A program made the position numbers and the translations under genes. A model generated the notes under the pieces. It saw only the letters and a program-made list of their open reading frames with translations, did no database searches and was not told where the DNA came from. A DNA stretch of 64,000 bases. Origin: Coprinus comatus. Lineage: Eukaryota > Basidiomycota > Agaricomycetes > Agaricales > Agaricaceae. Shown here piece by piece: positions 22,813 through 35,114 of this stretch. Location: contig JAWPGT010000013.1 of assembly GCA_034638255.1 (NCBI GenBank), positions 248,001-312,000 on the forward strand. The letters run 5' to 3'. The number at the start of each line of letters is the position of its first letter. The first letter of the stretch is position 1.

Positions 22813-25800
22813 TATATAACGTCTTTCAGTGACTCCCGACATATTTCAAGGTAGATTTACCATGGTTAATGCCTGTGATACCAAAGAAAAGATACAGAAT
22901 GACGAGAGTTGTCAAAATATGACTTGCCTTTTTGCGAGAGCGCAGATCAATGATATTCAACTTTGTTCCGCAAGTCTTCTTCGGGTCACACCAATTACTC
23001 GTTCCAGGCTTCCAGCAACAAGCCACTGCTTTCATTATCGATTATCGAGGAACAGGATCTGTATTGTCATTAGGATTTCGCCAGGCCATCTTGTCATAGC
23101 CTCGTCATCTCATCAACCACACCACGCTAGCTAAGAGTTTACCTTGGTCGCTGGCGAAAATCCCAGGCCCTTCAAGTAGGCCACCAGTCGTCCGGTTTGA
23201 CCCATATTAGTCTTGGAGGGGGGGGGTTAGATCCAGATCATAATCATTGTAGAGTCAAGGTACATGCCACCCCTCTGCGATACATAAAAATTTCCACAAC
23301 ATGGCTCGAGGAACGCACTTAGGATGCCCCTCTCTTGTTGTGATCCTGCTGCGATCATTCGAGTGGCAATTGTAAAGGACCTGACGCTAGAAAACACCGT
23401 CGCGGCGCCATTCGGTGGCTAGCAAACTACGGTCCTAAAGACTTGCAGGCGTCCACCGCACTCCGCTGCACACTGCTACAATACCCAGGAAACGCCCGTT
23501 GAAGCAAACGTTCTCGATTCAGCAGAGCATTTTCCAGTGTCAAGAAAACAAAATGCGGCTGGAGAGTAATTCGAATCCGAGGAACATGGTATATGTCGTC
23601 CACTTGGCCAGACCGAGGTCGTCTCCGGAGCACAGTAGACAAGATCTTGTGATAGCATACGGTCACAGGGCTCTATAGGCGGCCGACATTCCAGGAACAG
23701 GGATGTAATCAAGGCAAGTATCCTCTATCGATAACAAAATATCAGTGAATAACCCTTGATAATACACTTGGCCGATAAGAGAAAAAGAAGTCTCACCATT
23801 CACACTGTCATTCCATTCGGGCGGGCGCATTGTCCGTTGGCGGCGTTAGATACAATGCGAGGTCAATTAATCAGATACCCATGGTTCCAAGCAGTGCTAC
23901 AGGACTTTTTTTCTCGGTTTGGGATTAGCAACGGTACCATCCTCCATTGGTCTAAACGTATTCATATTCACGAGAGGCCCGGGTCAACCCGTCGATGTTT
24001 AGGGTCGATACACGATAAACAAGCATGTCCCAAGTAACCTAAGTCATATTTCGTATCTCGAAGCATACATTTGGTGCAAGCGGAGACGATGGAAAAAGAG
24101 AGGATACTACTAGAGTTGCTCTTGGTCATTGTACTTCGTATCTATGCGATTGATCATGGCTCAAATCCTCCATTCCCATGGTAATGCCCTCTTTGGCCTT
24201 TCGAATTCGAAGGTGTGTTTGAGTGCAACATGGGAGGACGATCATGAACCATGAGGCCTCGCGCAACACGGGAACAAGACTTGGGATCAACCATGGATCT
24301 TTGTCAGGAGATATGTGCTCTACAGTGGCGACGTAGGGTGTAGAAAAAAGGTAAGGAGTTGTGAGGAGGGGAGGATGGAAGGGAAGGGGTGCGCCCGCCA
24401 CTCGAACTCGAATGTTGTTGCAGGGCACCAGGAAAGGAACTTTGCCGTCGACCTGTTGCTTTGGTGGACCATTTTATAGCTGCTCTGCTGCCGATTCTGC
24501 CGAACAAGTAAAATGTTGGCTTGCTGAGCGATCTTGGAGAGCCGTCTTGGACGACCTTGGGGCTTTAAACTTTTCCATTTTTATCATCGGATCTCCAACG
24601 TTACCTGCACGCGTCCATGAAACACTTGGCATTATATCTTTTCTCTCCATAAAATTGAGCTCTGCGATTGCACGCATGATGCTGGATCGATTAAAAAGGA
24701 TATCTTTTCTTCAAAATAATCCGAGGCCGATGATGAATGGAGTTGACGGTGCGCGGTCTGTTCCATTCTTTCGTCGTGTTCGATTATCACTATACACGAG
24801 CCCTACTAATCCGTTTCTTTGATATCTACCCGTGTAATGGTACTTCAACCCCATAGGACAAACGGACGGGGGCAAACCGACATGTGTTTGACAGCAATCT
24901 CTCCCCGTGCTGTGGGTCCGCGATCGATAACTCTTCTTTTGAGATGCTTCTGATGGCATAGTGCAGGTATTACTCTCACCCCGCCGATGTTATACTCAGC
25001 ACGGAGATCACTTCAGGTCACTTCTTTCTCCTCGACGCGGCACCTTCCTGTAAGTACCAGAAACGTACCGGTGAGAAATTTGATACCTTCAACACATTTA
25101 TCTATCATGTGTCTATCAGTAAGATGCCTGTCTATCCAATAGTAGCCTTAGAATATTATATCCGTGCTGTGAGGAATTTTCAGGCAGATACAATCATTAT
25201 TCTTTCAGTACTAAATTGTCAACCAGTCGGCAGCATTTCCTACATAAAGGCGGAAAAATAAACATGTCATATATACCCAATGGGAGATATTGCCAGTATT
25301 CTATCTGTCAGAAACGCATTTCTCCTCAAAATTAATGACGTAACCTCCAACCCACCACATAGAGCTGATCCTCAAATAAGCCCCAGTAAGGCCCAAATAG
25401 TCAACCTCGGAATATCTCCATATATACACTCCTTCTAGTTCCTAGTGTAGTTTTAATTATATGGGTAATGTGGCCGGCAACTCCACCAGGAAGGATGAAC
25501 GATTCGGGACTAGCGGCCGATAGATTGTTTTCTGAGGTCTTCGACGGTCGGCAGATGCCAAGTCTCCTATTAGCTACCCCTTCGTATTATATGTGATAGA
25601 TACATTAAGATGGGCTCGGCCCCCACCTTTCGGCTGCAGTCTAGAAGATCTCCTGAATATACCCTTCGCTATCACCATTTATGGGAAGATAATTTCTATA
25701 AACTGTAATTACATAAGTTTCTCGATCAATAATTAATGACCTTGTTATCCCTGAATCGGACTACACGAATGTCTCGATAGCCATTTTAGCATATAGACTC

Positions 25801-27481
25801 GAAGGAAATACTAGGTACTATTTGGGATAAAGATAAAGACGAGAAAATAGAAGAGAAAGACAAGCGGGGCGATGAATTTGAGACGTCATCGGCACTTTCC
25901 TTATACAAAGATGGTGATTAAGTGGCGTGTGCGCTGATGAGAATTAATCTGATACGCAGATTTTTTAAATGAAATTAATAAATACGTGTGATGCTATGTG
26001 ATGTCTCGAAAATCAGTTCTTATGACCTCTTATAATCTCTCAGAATCGGTACCGCTATTTCACCAAAAACACCGATTGATTTTTGTTAAACACGATTATA
26101 AGGCGCCAAGGTATCAATGGATTCCCAATACATACCTATACCCTCCTATACCCCTTGCCTCGGCCCCCGCAGTGAAATCTAAATTTCCTATTTAAAGGAA
26201 CCAATCAATATTGATCATATTCAAAATGCTTAATCGTATGCTATCGTATGGCTTAAAGATGGACACAAGCGCTCAATACACCGGTGCTCCATACTTAATG
26301 AAAAATTTAAGTATTTTAAATGGATCCGTAGTCCATTCTACCTTTTTGTTGATTCCCGTACGTGAGTAACTCGACCTTGATATTTGAAATCAGAATTGGA
26401 CCACAGTTATTTTCTAGGCCTTTAATTCAGGCTTTTGATTGGGGAATATGGAATGACCAGTTAGTGTTCCTTTCCAATGCGCAGTCTTGTGGTCGGGAAT
26501 TAAATTCACAGGGCAAGTTCTTTTTTGGCCCACGAGTGCATTTGGTAGTTTCTCCATGATTCATACGCCAAGGGAAGCGGAGTAATATTGTATTCCTTTT
26601 TAATTACTACTATCATGACGAGGGTAGATTTTCGGGAGAATCATATTATACCAACGTCGTTTTTGATTAATTAATTAATGTGTAAAGTATCTCGCGATGG
26701 ATGACGTCAATGACCATTGGTGTGTGTCTGATGATCCTCTCTTTCTTCTCTCATGTTTCACAACAGAAAGACAAAAGTTATTTAACTATTCATCCACTTG
26801 GAAACCTGAAAAGAGATCATTGTTACACCCAAAAAAAAACCAAAGCCCAATTCTACGCATCTTCTTTCTTCAATCACGCAGCATCATGGGGTTTTCTACC
26901 CCATTTTACAAACCCCCTACTGGCCCATTTTGTTTGAAGTAAAGACTAGCCTGATTGGCAAGAAATAGAAGGAGCCTTTTGTAAAGGTGGGCTGGCGAGT
27001 CAATGACTTGGTCGCGAAAGTCACACGGACTTGAGTCAAATCGTCAAACAACTAAGTTCCCGTCACCCATGAAATTAACACTAGTTTTAATTATTTCTCA
27101 ACACAAACAGAGTCAAATTCAAGTGATTAAAGAGAATATTGGGACTGGACGAATATTCATTATTGTTGGGATCCACAGTAACCCAAGCATGGTAAGTTCA
27201 TTAGACTTTTGACTTGGTCGGGTATTCTATATTTAAATAGTACCCAATCTCCTAGAGTATAGATAAATCTGACTCGGTGGTTTTTGATGAGAACCTTATC
27301 CCCAGTTTCTCCCATCCTACATTAGCACAAATCACCTCGAACTCAGAACACTTAACCTTAATTCTTCCTGAGCGTATCAGTGATCTTAATTTACGTTGTA
27401 GAATCCAATAATATTAGAAGAAAAGCTAACGCTAAACATAAGTATCATGATGAAAAAGCAAGTCTACAGAAGTATCATAAT
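22813..27481. other. Long gene-free interval
   Basis: This is the longest stretch of the window without a supported gene, about 4.7 kb. The left part (to about 25000) has more balanced base composition and overlapping short frames on both strands (for example 24361-24822 plus, 24711-24959 minus), none with a recognisable motif. The right part is clearly AT-rich and full of stops. I found no terminal repeats, reverse transcriptase or transposase signature by eye. It could contain an old transposon relic, a non-coding RNA or simply spacer. Confidence 0.45.
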
Positions 27482-28480
27482 ATCAACCCAGATAATACCA
27501 TATGAGGAAGAAGCACAGAAACGTAATGAAACCGCCGCCGATAAAGATATACATATCTTGTGTACTGTAACAAATCACAGTTAGAGGTGGAAATAAATAT
27601 TATTGATACGCTTACCTTCGTCTTTCAATCCACCCTATGACCTGTCGGCTAAGTCCCAGAGTATTAGCAGCATCAAGTAATCGCTTATGAGTTCCTTTCA
27701 ACATTTTTCTCTGATCTATTAAATTGTCCAAAGCTTCTCGACCCTGTGCAAGGAACTCATCTAACCGATTTTCTGTATTTTGAATGAAACTGTGTTCATC
27801 CAAAGCTCGGAATTCTCGGTTGTTATCATAGTTTCCGCCATATGATTGTGCGGAGCGAAATGGTGATTCGGAAATGGTTTCAGATTGAGATTGGTTAGAA
27901 GGACGTAGACCAGGGTGTAACGTTGATTGTGGAGGAGCGGTTGTTTGGAAACGACGTCTAGCGTCTGAAGGTGAAGTTAATGTGGCGGATGTTGAAATAA
28001 GTTCGGCTCGTTGAGACGTGGCTTGCTATGATTGAATGTTTTATCAGGGACAGTCTAAATCAAGTTGGAAATACGTACGTGTTCCAGAGCTTCAGTTTTT
28101 AATTTGTCGAATAGAGCTTTGAATTCTATATAATCCGAGCGGAACTTCTGTACACGCCTATTTTGTTTGACATTAGTAGTAAGAATGAGGTGGGGTGTTA
28201 AGGGTCAGCACATACATTTGTGCTTTCTCCTGCTTTGCTTTAATCATTTCTCGTTTAGCCATAGCATCGTAATCATCGATTGTCCGACTCATAGCAGCTA
28301 GAGAAGCTGATATCTGTCCTAGCATCAGAAGAAACGAAGTGTTGAGTATTCTGCATACCGATGATAGTACAAATACTACGCACCTAACAGAGATGCAGAT
28401 GCTTCGCCATTGCGTAGACGCTCAAGGTCAGCTTGCAGAGATGTTGTCTGGCGTACTCCGGAGGTGTATAGGGAATTCAT
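27482..28480 (-). CDS. BOS1: Bos1/membrin-type Golgi v-SNARE
   Basis: This SNARE works in ER-to-Golgi vesicle fusion. Reading the minus strand, ATG at 28480 starts MNSLYTSGVRQTTSLQ. Helical N-terminal exons contain AMSRTIDDYDAMAKREM and FRSDYIEFKALFDKLK. A Ser/Pro-rich linker follows, then the SNARE motif with SFIQNTENRLDEFLAQG, REALDNLIDQRKMLKG and LDAANTLGLSRQVIGWIERR. A last exon encodes DMYIFIGGGFITFLCFFLI, a tail-anchor helix, and the stop at 27482-27484. The Q in the SNARE core (LIDQR) is the zero-layer residue of a Qb-type SNARE. Length of about 240 residues fits Bos1. The start is supported by the conserved MNSLY opening. Confidence 0.9.
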
Positions 28481-28835
28481 AGGTCAGTGGTGCGGTGTTG
28501 TGAGGATGAGGCCGACAGGTTTGAGGATGATGTCACGTGTATGGGATGGACTGAACGCCATTGGCGCCAGTGATTTCCCCGGGTGCTTAAATATATATAT
28601 TATCTGACATATTTTGGAAATCAGAAATGGGTCTATTTGAATGCGAATATTCACAAGTTGCAGCTTCTTCGGCCTCATGGAGAAAGATAACTAATGCACG
28701 GCGTCTGTGCGGACATGCCATCTATGCAGCATATGGTTTGCCGTGGTGGCGGGCATACTAACTAAAGCCTACCATGAGGCTCGCAGGTGTAAGCGAAGGT
28801 GGGTATTGGAGCCTGATGCTTCCCCGAATGTGTGC
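28481..28835. other. Spacer between Rrp17 and Bos1 genes
   Basis: 355 bases between the stop of Rrp17 and the start of Bos1, both on the minus strand. It should hold the Bos1 promoter and the Rrp17 3' end. A TATATATATTAT tract lies near 28590. No gene is visible. Confidence 0.45.
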
Positions 28836-29642
28836 TCATCGTCTCGAGCCACTCTTCTTTTTCGTTTTGCGTCCGAGTTTCCCACCGGCGCGCTCGGCCT
28901 TTTCTGTCCTACGCTTTAGCTGTTTTTGCCGGTCTGCTTTGCGGGCCTCGTTTGTCTGGTAGCGTATTTTCTTTGGTTTGAGCTTTTTTTGTCCAATGGG
29001 CTTCTCTCTGGTTTTTTTTGCCTCGTTCTCCGGTTGGTGTTTCGGAGAAGGAGAAGGTTTTGGTGGACCATGGAGAATTGAGTCGGGATCAAAATCTTCG
29101 ACGACCGTGACAGTTGCAACAACTTGGTCATCCTCGTATTCTTCATCGCGTTCGTTTTCCCCATTGCTGATGATGCCGGACCATTCCTCGTCTTCGTCCT
29201 GATTGTCAGCTCCTGTGATACATATGAGTACATGCGTGTGTAAAAGTGGATATCTGTGTACCGTATAAGGAAGCATACGCTTTTTCGACCATTGTAGCAT
29301 TTTCGATGGCCTGCTCACGCAATGCACGCCGTTGCTGAACGGATCGTCAGTGATATGGCAGATCCAGAAGACAACCAAATTGACCTCTCGCCTGGTCTCT
29401 AGTCGTTCCTGTTTTTCTCGTTCCTGGGCCTTTTTTCGGGCAGCATCAGCCTTTGCTACCTTGCGTTTGTGGAAGCCGGTAAGGAAATCCCTGAGGGATG
29501 TGAGATACGTCTTGGGCCGGTGTGGATGTGCGTACCTGCGTGCGTCCTCATCAAAGAGGACTTCTTTGACCTGATCTCGCTTCGCCTTGCGCTTGGCTGC
29601 GATGATGGTGTGTGAATGTGTGAGGGAGGCGAGGTTGTCCAT
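28836..29642 (-). CDS. RRP17: Ribosomal RNA-processing protein 17 (NOL12 family)
   Basis: This nucleolar protein of the Rrp17/NOL12 family takes part in 5' end trimming of large-subunit rRNA precursors. The minus-strand start at 29642 gives MDNLASLTHSHT. Next comes the family hallmark EVLFDEDARR, with FLTGFHKRKVAKAD and a run of charged helix ending LETRRE. Introns lead to an acidic segment (DEDEEWSG, NERDEEYEDD) and a strongly basic C-terminus (KKLKPKKIRYQ, KLGRKTKKKSGSRR) ending at 28836. A longer frame running past the start codon to 30050 exists, but it crosses the neighbouring FAM72 gene and is not used. The gene diverges from FAM72 with only 88 bases between starts. Confidence 0.88.
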   Translation of the reverse strand: MDNLASLTHSHTIIAAKRKAKRDQVKEVLFDEDARRYAHPHRPKTYLTSLRDFLTGFHKRKVAKADAARKKAQEREKQERLETRREVNLVVFWICHITDDPFSNGVHCVSRPSKMLQWSKKRMLPYTVHRYPLLHTHVLICITGADNQDEDEEWSGIISNGENERDEEYEDDQVVATVTVVEDFDPDSILHGPPKPSPSPKHQPENEAKKTREKPIGQKKLKPKKIRYQTNEARKADRQKQLKRRTEKAERAGGKLGRKTKKKSGSRR

Positions 29643-29730
29643 GGCGGAGGACAAGAAGAGAGGCTTAGTCAGCAGCAATAGAGGCGGGGATAAGATATAA
29701 AGGTAAAGTCCCAGCCAGTCGCCAACCCAC
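29643..29730. promoter_or_regulatory. Shared divergent promoter gap, RRP17 / FAM72
   Basis: Only 88 bases separate the two start codons. The gap includes an AAGATATAAAGG segment near 29690 that could act as a TATA-like element for the plus-strand gene. Confidence 0.5.
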
Positions 29731-30746
29731 ATGCATCTCTTCCCAACAAACCCATATCCCCACCCACCGCCCCCGCCCATCGCCCACAAGGTCTGGATCC
29801 TCGACTGCAAGTCATGCGGTTTCTTCCTCACAAACAGGGCCATGAAGGTACGAACAATCCCTCTCCACACACCCCTTCTCACCTTTAGCCAGGCCGTACT
29901 CCTCCTCAGGCCCAATGTCTCGCTCTTCTCCTCGGACGCTCTTCCAGTAAACTGTTCAGCATATTCCGCAAACCCTGAGGCACTACGCTGTCGCTCTCCG
30001 TGTCGTCCAACCTCCGCCAATGTCCCGCCCCGTACCTGTGAATGCCTCACTCAGACTCTGTGCTGCCATGGTTGCGGCAATACCATCGGGTATATGATTG
30101 TTATTCCAGTCCGTCCTTCTTCCCAATCTCTTGGGGGTGTTCTGATGTCATTCACCAGTGTACTCGCTGCACCTCGTCCATCTCTGCCACAAACCGTGCA
30201 ACAAACGGACACCGCTTCGTCTTTCATTCAAGTGAGGTAGTTGGCACCGAGCGTCATTATATTCAAGATGAACCGGGTGTCATTCCCTTTGAACCGACGG
30301 GCGTCGTCTCTAGCTCAAGCGCACCCTCGGATTTGGCGACTCGTGAACCATCTTCTCGTTCAAACCGGACAAACTCCCCTACGGAGCGCATTCCGACACC
30401 TCCCCTGGAACAGGCCAATCCTCTTGTGGCGGCAGCTACATTGCCACCTGACTCGTTTGTCCCGCCTCCTAATCCCCGCTCCTCCAGCAATCGGCATACA
30501 CGTACATCAACCCCAGCTACCAATACCGGTGGTTCAACGGAACCCAAGGACATGCCGACCTCGAGAGCCCTGAAGGCCGGAGATGTTCTTTTCTGGCATC
30601 ATCTGACGAGATGTGGGGAGATTCCCGGTGTAGAGGATGATAAACGGGCGAGAAGTAAAACTTGTCCACGCGTCATGACGAACAGCGATGAGAATAGCAA
30701 GGAGCGGAGGGGCAAGAGCCTCGGTAACGTGCTATATGGCCGGTGA
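29731..30746 (+). CDS. FAM72 family protein
   Basis: This is a homologue of the animal FAM72 family. The human FAM72A protein binds and promotes loss of the uracil-DNA glycosylase UNG2. The sequence matches the family order: ILDCKSCGFFLTNRAMK, then across an intron AVLLLRPNVSLFSSDALP, a Cys-rich stretch ending CECLTQTLCCHGCGNTIGY, and across another intron CTRCTSSISA ... NGHRFVFHSSEV. The paired cysteines suggest zinc binding. After this core the fungal protein has about 150 extra residues that are Pro/Ser/Thr-rich and then basic, ending at 30746; animal members stop soon after the FHS motif. The first ATG (MHLFPTN) gives a Pro-rich lead. Function in fungi is unknown. Confidence 0.82.
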
Positions 30747-31494
30747 TCCGAAGGCGATCATTATTCTGCTAAGCGCCCAGTGTTTTCTTGTGTTGATTTA
30801 CGAGCATTGTGATACCAGTTTCCCCTCATACCAACTACCCGCGGTACCCCGAGTATTTTTATATATTACCTGTTTTTTGTCACATTTTGCCTATAAGGGC
30901 CTGTCGTTTTCTGTATGTTTTGTATACCATTTTCACTGAAGATTATTAAGGAGTCTGAGGATATGGGAAGCGTCTGTGTCTCGAACTCTGGTATTATGCT
31001 TCTGGTGGTGTTATTGAGGATGTTTAAGTGGTTGCTGGCATCCAGGGCGGTGTGGGGCATATCGGATATACCATGTTGTGTATACAGAGGGGTTGTGGCT
31101 TAATATATGTCGCGGTGGTTAATTGGCGGTTACAGCATCGGAGGATGTGGACTATTATTAGACGTCATGGCAATGACCTACGGGTGATTGTCTGCGGTGG
31201 CACCGGATTGTTTCAGCGGCAAGGCGAAAAGACCAGGCAGTGCATGCTGAATACAATATGCTTTTGTTGCACGCTAGCCCGGTGCTGTGGCCACACTGGA
31301 AGACAAGGTGTTGATTCTGACGGAACAAAGGGGGCTTACGTAACACGCGTGGGTGATGGGAGAAAATGAAGTGCGCCCTTAGTTGTCAACACTCATTCGT
31401 TGCATCCGCTCCTTTCTTCACCACCACCATCACCACCACCACCTCCTTCGTCCCCCCTCGCCCGTCTCTCCGGCTCTGCAGACGTCGGTCTCCA
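30747..31494. other. Spacer between FAM72 and SET9 genes
   Basis: About 750 bases with several short, motif-free frames on both strands. The last 110 bases are pyrimidine- and ACC-rich, consistent with the SET9 promoter and leader. No gene is supported. Confidence 0.45.
31419..31444 (+). repeat. CAC/ACC trinucleotide run in SET9 leader
   Basis: A short run of CAC/ACC triplets lies about 50 bases before the SET9 start codon. It is probably transcribed but not translated. Confidence 0.6.
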
Positions 31495-34400
31495 TGGCCC
31501 CCCAATATCCTGCTCGCGACGTCACTGAACATGTCATCTGGCGGCCTACAAAGGTCATGAACCAGGAGGACCTTTCCAGAGATGACGACTACCTCAGCCA
31601 TATCCTCGTAGAGAAGCTAGGCACCGGCTCTGTACCATTATATGTTCACAAGATGGACTCAAACTCTCGCTTTCCGAGGGTCAACGCTGAGGAGATTCTT
31701 AAGATCGTCCAGCGCGTAAGTATCCAGGTCTACCCCACACATCGTGTCTAACATCGTCCACCCCCCTCCCGTAGCGCGTCATCTCTCAGGGTACAATGCC
31801 TAATTCTGTCCGATATGCTGTATCCGAACTACTCCAGTGCGTACTCGTCCTTTCTGCCATCCACTGGCAGTCATGTTCAATCCTTCTCCCCCCACACACC
31901 CATAGACTACCTGCCGTGCGGCACTTCTGCAGAGATTATGAACAAAAGCAGATTAATGCTTTCGCCACGTGTGTTATCTGTTTTTCTCGCACCACTCGGT
32001 TCTCCTCTCACACACATATATCATATGCATATAGCCACGCCTCACGATACTTCGAGCTTTACCATACCAATGGTTGCATTGAAATAGCTCATACGTCTAG
32101 ATATGCTCACAAGACCGGAAAATCAGAATTATGTATCCTTGCAACACGACCCCTAACGGTTGGGACTGTCATCACCGAGCTCAAGGGGTCCATGGCCAAC
32201 CTTTCAGATGAACAAGACAAGGAGCTAAAGCGGGCTGGCCTGCAAAACGGCGATATCAGGAGGGATTTTAGTGTCATTCATTCAAGGTCCATGAAGAAGA
32301 ACCACCTGTTTTTGGGACCAGCCCGATTTGTCAACGTGAGCACGATGTCCATATTCATTCCACGCCCTTTGTGACTGACCTCATGACAGCATGATTGCAA
32401 TAACAACTGTGAACTCTTTCGCGAAGGGAAATACATCACCTTCCGTGTTCTCAGGCCTATCAACACTGGCGAAGAGGTTACGGCACATTACGGCGATTGT
32501 TATTGTACGGTTCTTCGCACTCAGATCGGGTTTTGAGGAGTTTGCTGATCAAGTATTACTATAGTTGGTCGAAAGAACAAACATTGTCTTTGCGAAACAT
32601 GCGAAAAGAATGGGAGGGGAGGTTATGCTCCTGATCATGACGATGATGAGGAGGAGGATACAAATTCTAGCGCCGCATCTGATGATAGCGAATCTGAAAC
32701 CGAAGAACCACGTTCGGATCCGGAATCTAAAGTTCCTCTCAATGTTAACGAAAGAAGGACACGGAGGGGTGTATATGCGGTTGTCACTCAAGAGGAAAGT
32801 GACGATAGTGATGAAGAAGATGAAGATAATGCTGGACATACAAAAGGTCACTCTAACCCAGGTGGTATTGAACTTGCCGCAGAAGTCGATACGAATTCAA
32901 ATTCAGAACTAACGACGCCTACGCCCGTTCCCTTGGACCCGAGGCCTAGCCGCGAATCTATAACACCTGCCCTCGTCGAACCACTAGGTCGATTCTCTTC
33001 TTCCCTAAGTTCTATCTCTTCTGCAGAAGAAATCAGTGCTCGCAGCAACACCTCGACTCCATTTCGTTCCATATTTCCACTCGCCGCCAGAAGGCTCGAA
33101 GTACAGATGCAACGTCTGAGAAAGCCACCCCCCCAGTTGCGACAGAAGGTACTTCGAGGCGTGTGACTCGTTCCACCTCCTCTGTTGATGTCAAGGGAAA
33201 GGGTAAAGCCACTGGATCTGTCACACCGTCTGCCTCAACGGCCAAAGGCTCTCTCAAACCTTCGAAAGAGGTGAAGAAGGAAGAAGTAGAGGGTCGTTTA
33301 CTGCGCGCACGACCTTCAGTAGCATCAACTTCGGCTGAGATAGCAAAGCTGCCACTGAAACCTGACCCACCTCGAGGAGCGGATGGAAAGGTTTTACCAA
33401 CTTGCGTGACGTGCAACAATATACTTCCAATCATTTCGATTGGCTCACAAGTTGTTTGGGGACTTGGGTTTGAAAATGGAAAGAAAAAGAAGAAACAAGA
33501 ATGTCCTAGGTATGTTTGGAACCTCATAGTTATACTCAAAGTGCTCAGATTAATCCTTGAAATAGATGTCTGCGTCATTTTGCTATCTACAACATTCCTT
33601 GGCCCCGTCGAGTATTACCGAATGGACAATCGTCTTGGAATTCTTCTGCCACTCCTCGAGATTTGACACCTATCGATCTCAACAAACGTCTCACTCCGAA
33701 GACACTACCTGTGTTGGACCGTAAGCTCGCTGCAGCTGCTTCCAACAACAAGCGGCCTAGGCAAGAGGATTCTCAGGAGACAGTGCCAGCCCCAAAACGC
33801 AAGAAAGTTGAACCTCCACCTCCACCTCCACCTCCACCGCAACTTACTATCAAGTTGAAAGCCCCCCCAACCGATCGCAACAAATCCACTTCTTCTCGTA
33901 GTACCCGTGCGAGCAATGTCGCCTCGTCTCCCAAGGAGCAAACACGACGCTCGAACAGGCTCTCTACCTCCGAGGAGCAAGTGAGTCCACCCGATAGCCT
34001 GCAAGAAACCCCCGAGTCAGCATCTGCCAAACGCAAACGGGGAAGGCCAAGACTATCCGACCAGTTGCTCAATTCTGTTGCAGTTGTGAAGGTCGAGGAC
34101 ATTTCGGAATTACCAAAGAAAGCCGTGATGTCTCAACCAAGAAATACAAATGGAAGATTTGGAAGGAAAGATACATTCTTGAAGGCTCAACAGCGAGCCG
34201 CTCGAGCCGCCAATGCCACCAAAGACGAGGGATCAATCGATAGTTCCTCTTCTCGCAGGACTGATCTGCCCAAACCAACACGGTCTTCTCCTCGCAAGAA
34301 AAGGGAAAACGAAGATCCAATTTCTGTCGACGAATCTCCGAAGAAGAAGGCATCGATTGATGCAGCGATGGACGTAGACGATGGAGATGTGCCACATCTC

Positions 34401-35114
34401 CAGAGGATGCTCCCTCGTGCACGCACCTTCAAAGGTGCAACTTTATTCTCCAAACCCAATCCTCTTAAATTTGCTTTGCAGGCGTGGGCTAGTCCCGTTA
34501 TCGGTGATGATACCTCTTCGGAAGACGAAGGACTTAACACTCCGGAAGATGATCAATCACCACCTGCTACAACAATCGCCGACCCTATCCAAGACCACCG
34601 CTATTTCCCTTTGGCCGCACCAGTACTCCCACGTGCAAATCTTACGTATAAACCTTCTCCGTTTGCGTTTGCGAAACGTCGCTGGGCGTCTTCGTCACTT
34701 TCTCCCAGCACTGGTTCCACGTCTGAGAGTGATCCTAAAGAGAAGTCTTCCGATATTTTGCCCGACCGCCCACCGATCCCGGGTCGAACCGGACTGAAAC
34801 CTTTACATTTACATGAGGTTAGTTTTTCGTTGATGAATGATGTTGACTGGTGCTGATACGTGTTCCTTTGTTAGGTCAATTCAGATGTAGCATCAACGCC
34901 ACGGAGCCCAATGTCTGACAGTTTCCCCTCTGGATCGTGCTCTGAAGACGAAGTAGCTATGGAACTTGTCCATGTTTATCCCGTCGTTTCCAAACCACAC
35001 CACCAATTCGCTAAGAAACCCATGCAATTTTGTTCACATGCATACGCTAGTAGTTCAAAGCCCAGCTTTATTCATGTTGGTTGGGACAATGCCTCCGATA
35101 TTTCAGACACCTAA
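31495..35114 (+). CDS. SET9: Histone H4-K20 methyltransferase (Set9/Suv4-20 family)
   Basis: This enzyme methylates histone H4 lysine 20. The helical N-terminus (MAPQYPARDVTEHV, LSRDDDYLSHILVEKLG) precedes a SET domain with SRYAHKTGKSELCILAT, FLGPARFVNHDCNNNCEL (the NHxC motif) and GEEVTAHYGDCYF. A post-SET cysteine cluster reads CLCETCEKNGRGG. A second zinc-type cluster, CVTCN ... ECPRC, lies near 33400-33570 across an intron. The rest is long and disordered: a polyproline run, an AT-hook-like KRKRGRPRL at about 34030, and two related LPRA ... FA ... WAS blocks. The last exon is 34877-35114. The protein is much longer than yeast-type Set9. ATG at 31495 sits in a good context (CCATGG). Confidence 0.9.
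33813..33838 (+). repeat. CCTCCA repeat encoding a proline run in SET9
   Basis: About four CCTCCA units encode an uninterrupted polyproline run inside the disordered part of SET9. Such repeats are prone to length change. Confidence 0.8.

Noticed and set aside
23560..23590. Another TTCGAATCC string resembling a tRNA T-loop
   Set aside because: No cloverleaf can be formed with the preceding 60 bases.
23427..24960. Overlapping frames of 60-150 codons on both strands suggesting a gene
   Set aside because: No motif, no consistent spliced model and no family resemblance; composition alone explains frames of this length.
28836..30050. 404-codon minus-strand frame that would extend Rrp17 upstream
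   Set aside because: It reads through introns and antisense to the clearly coding FAM72 gene; the family start fits 29642.
33705..34540. Long antisense frames opposite SET9
   Set aside because: They are shadows of a biased, proline/serine-rich coding region and show only low-complexity sequence.
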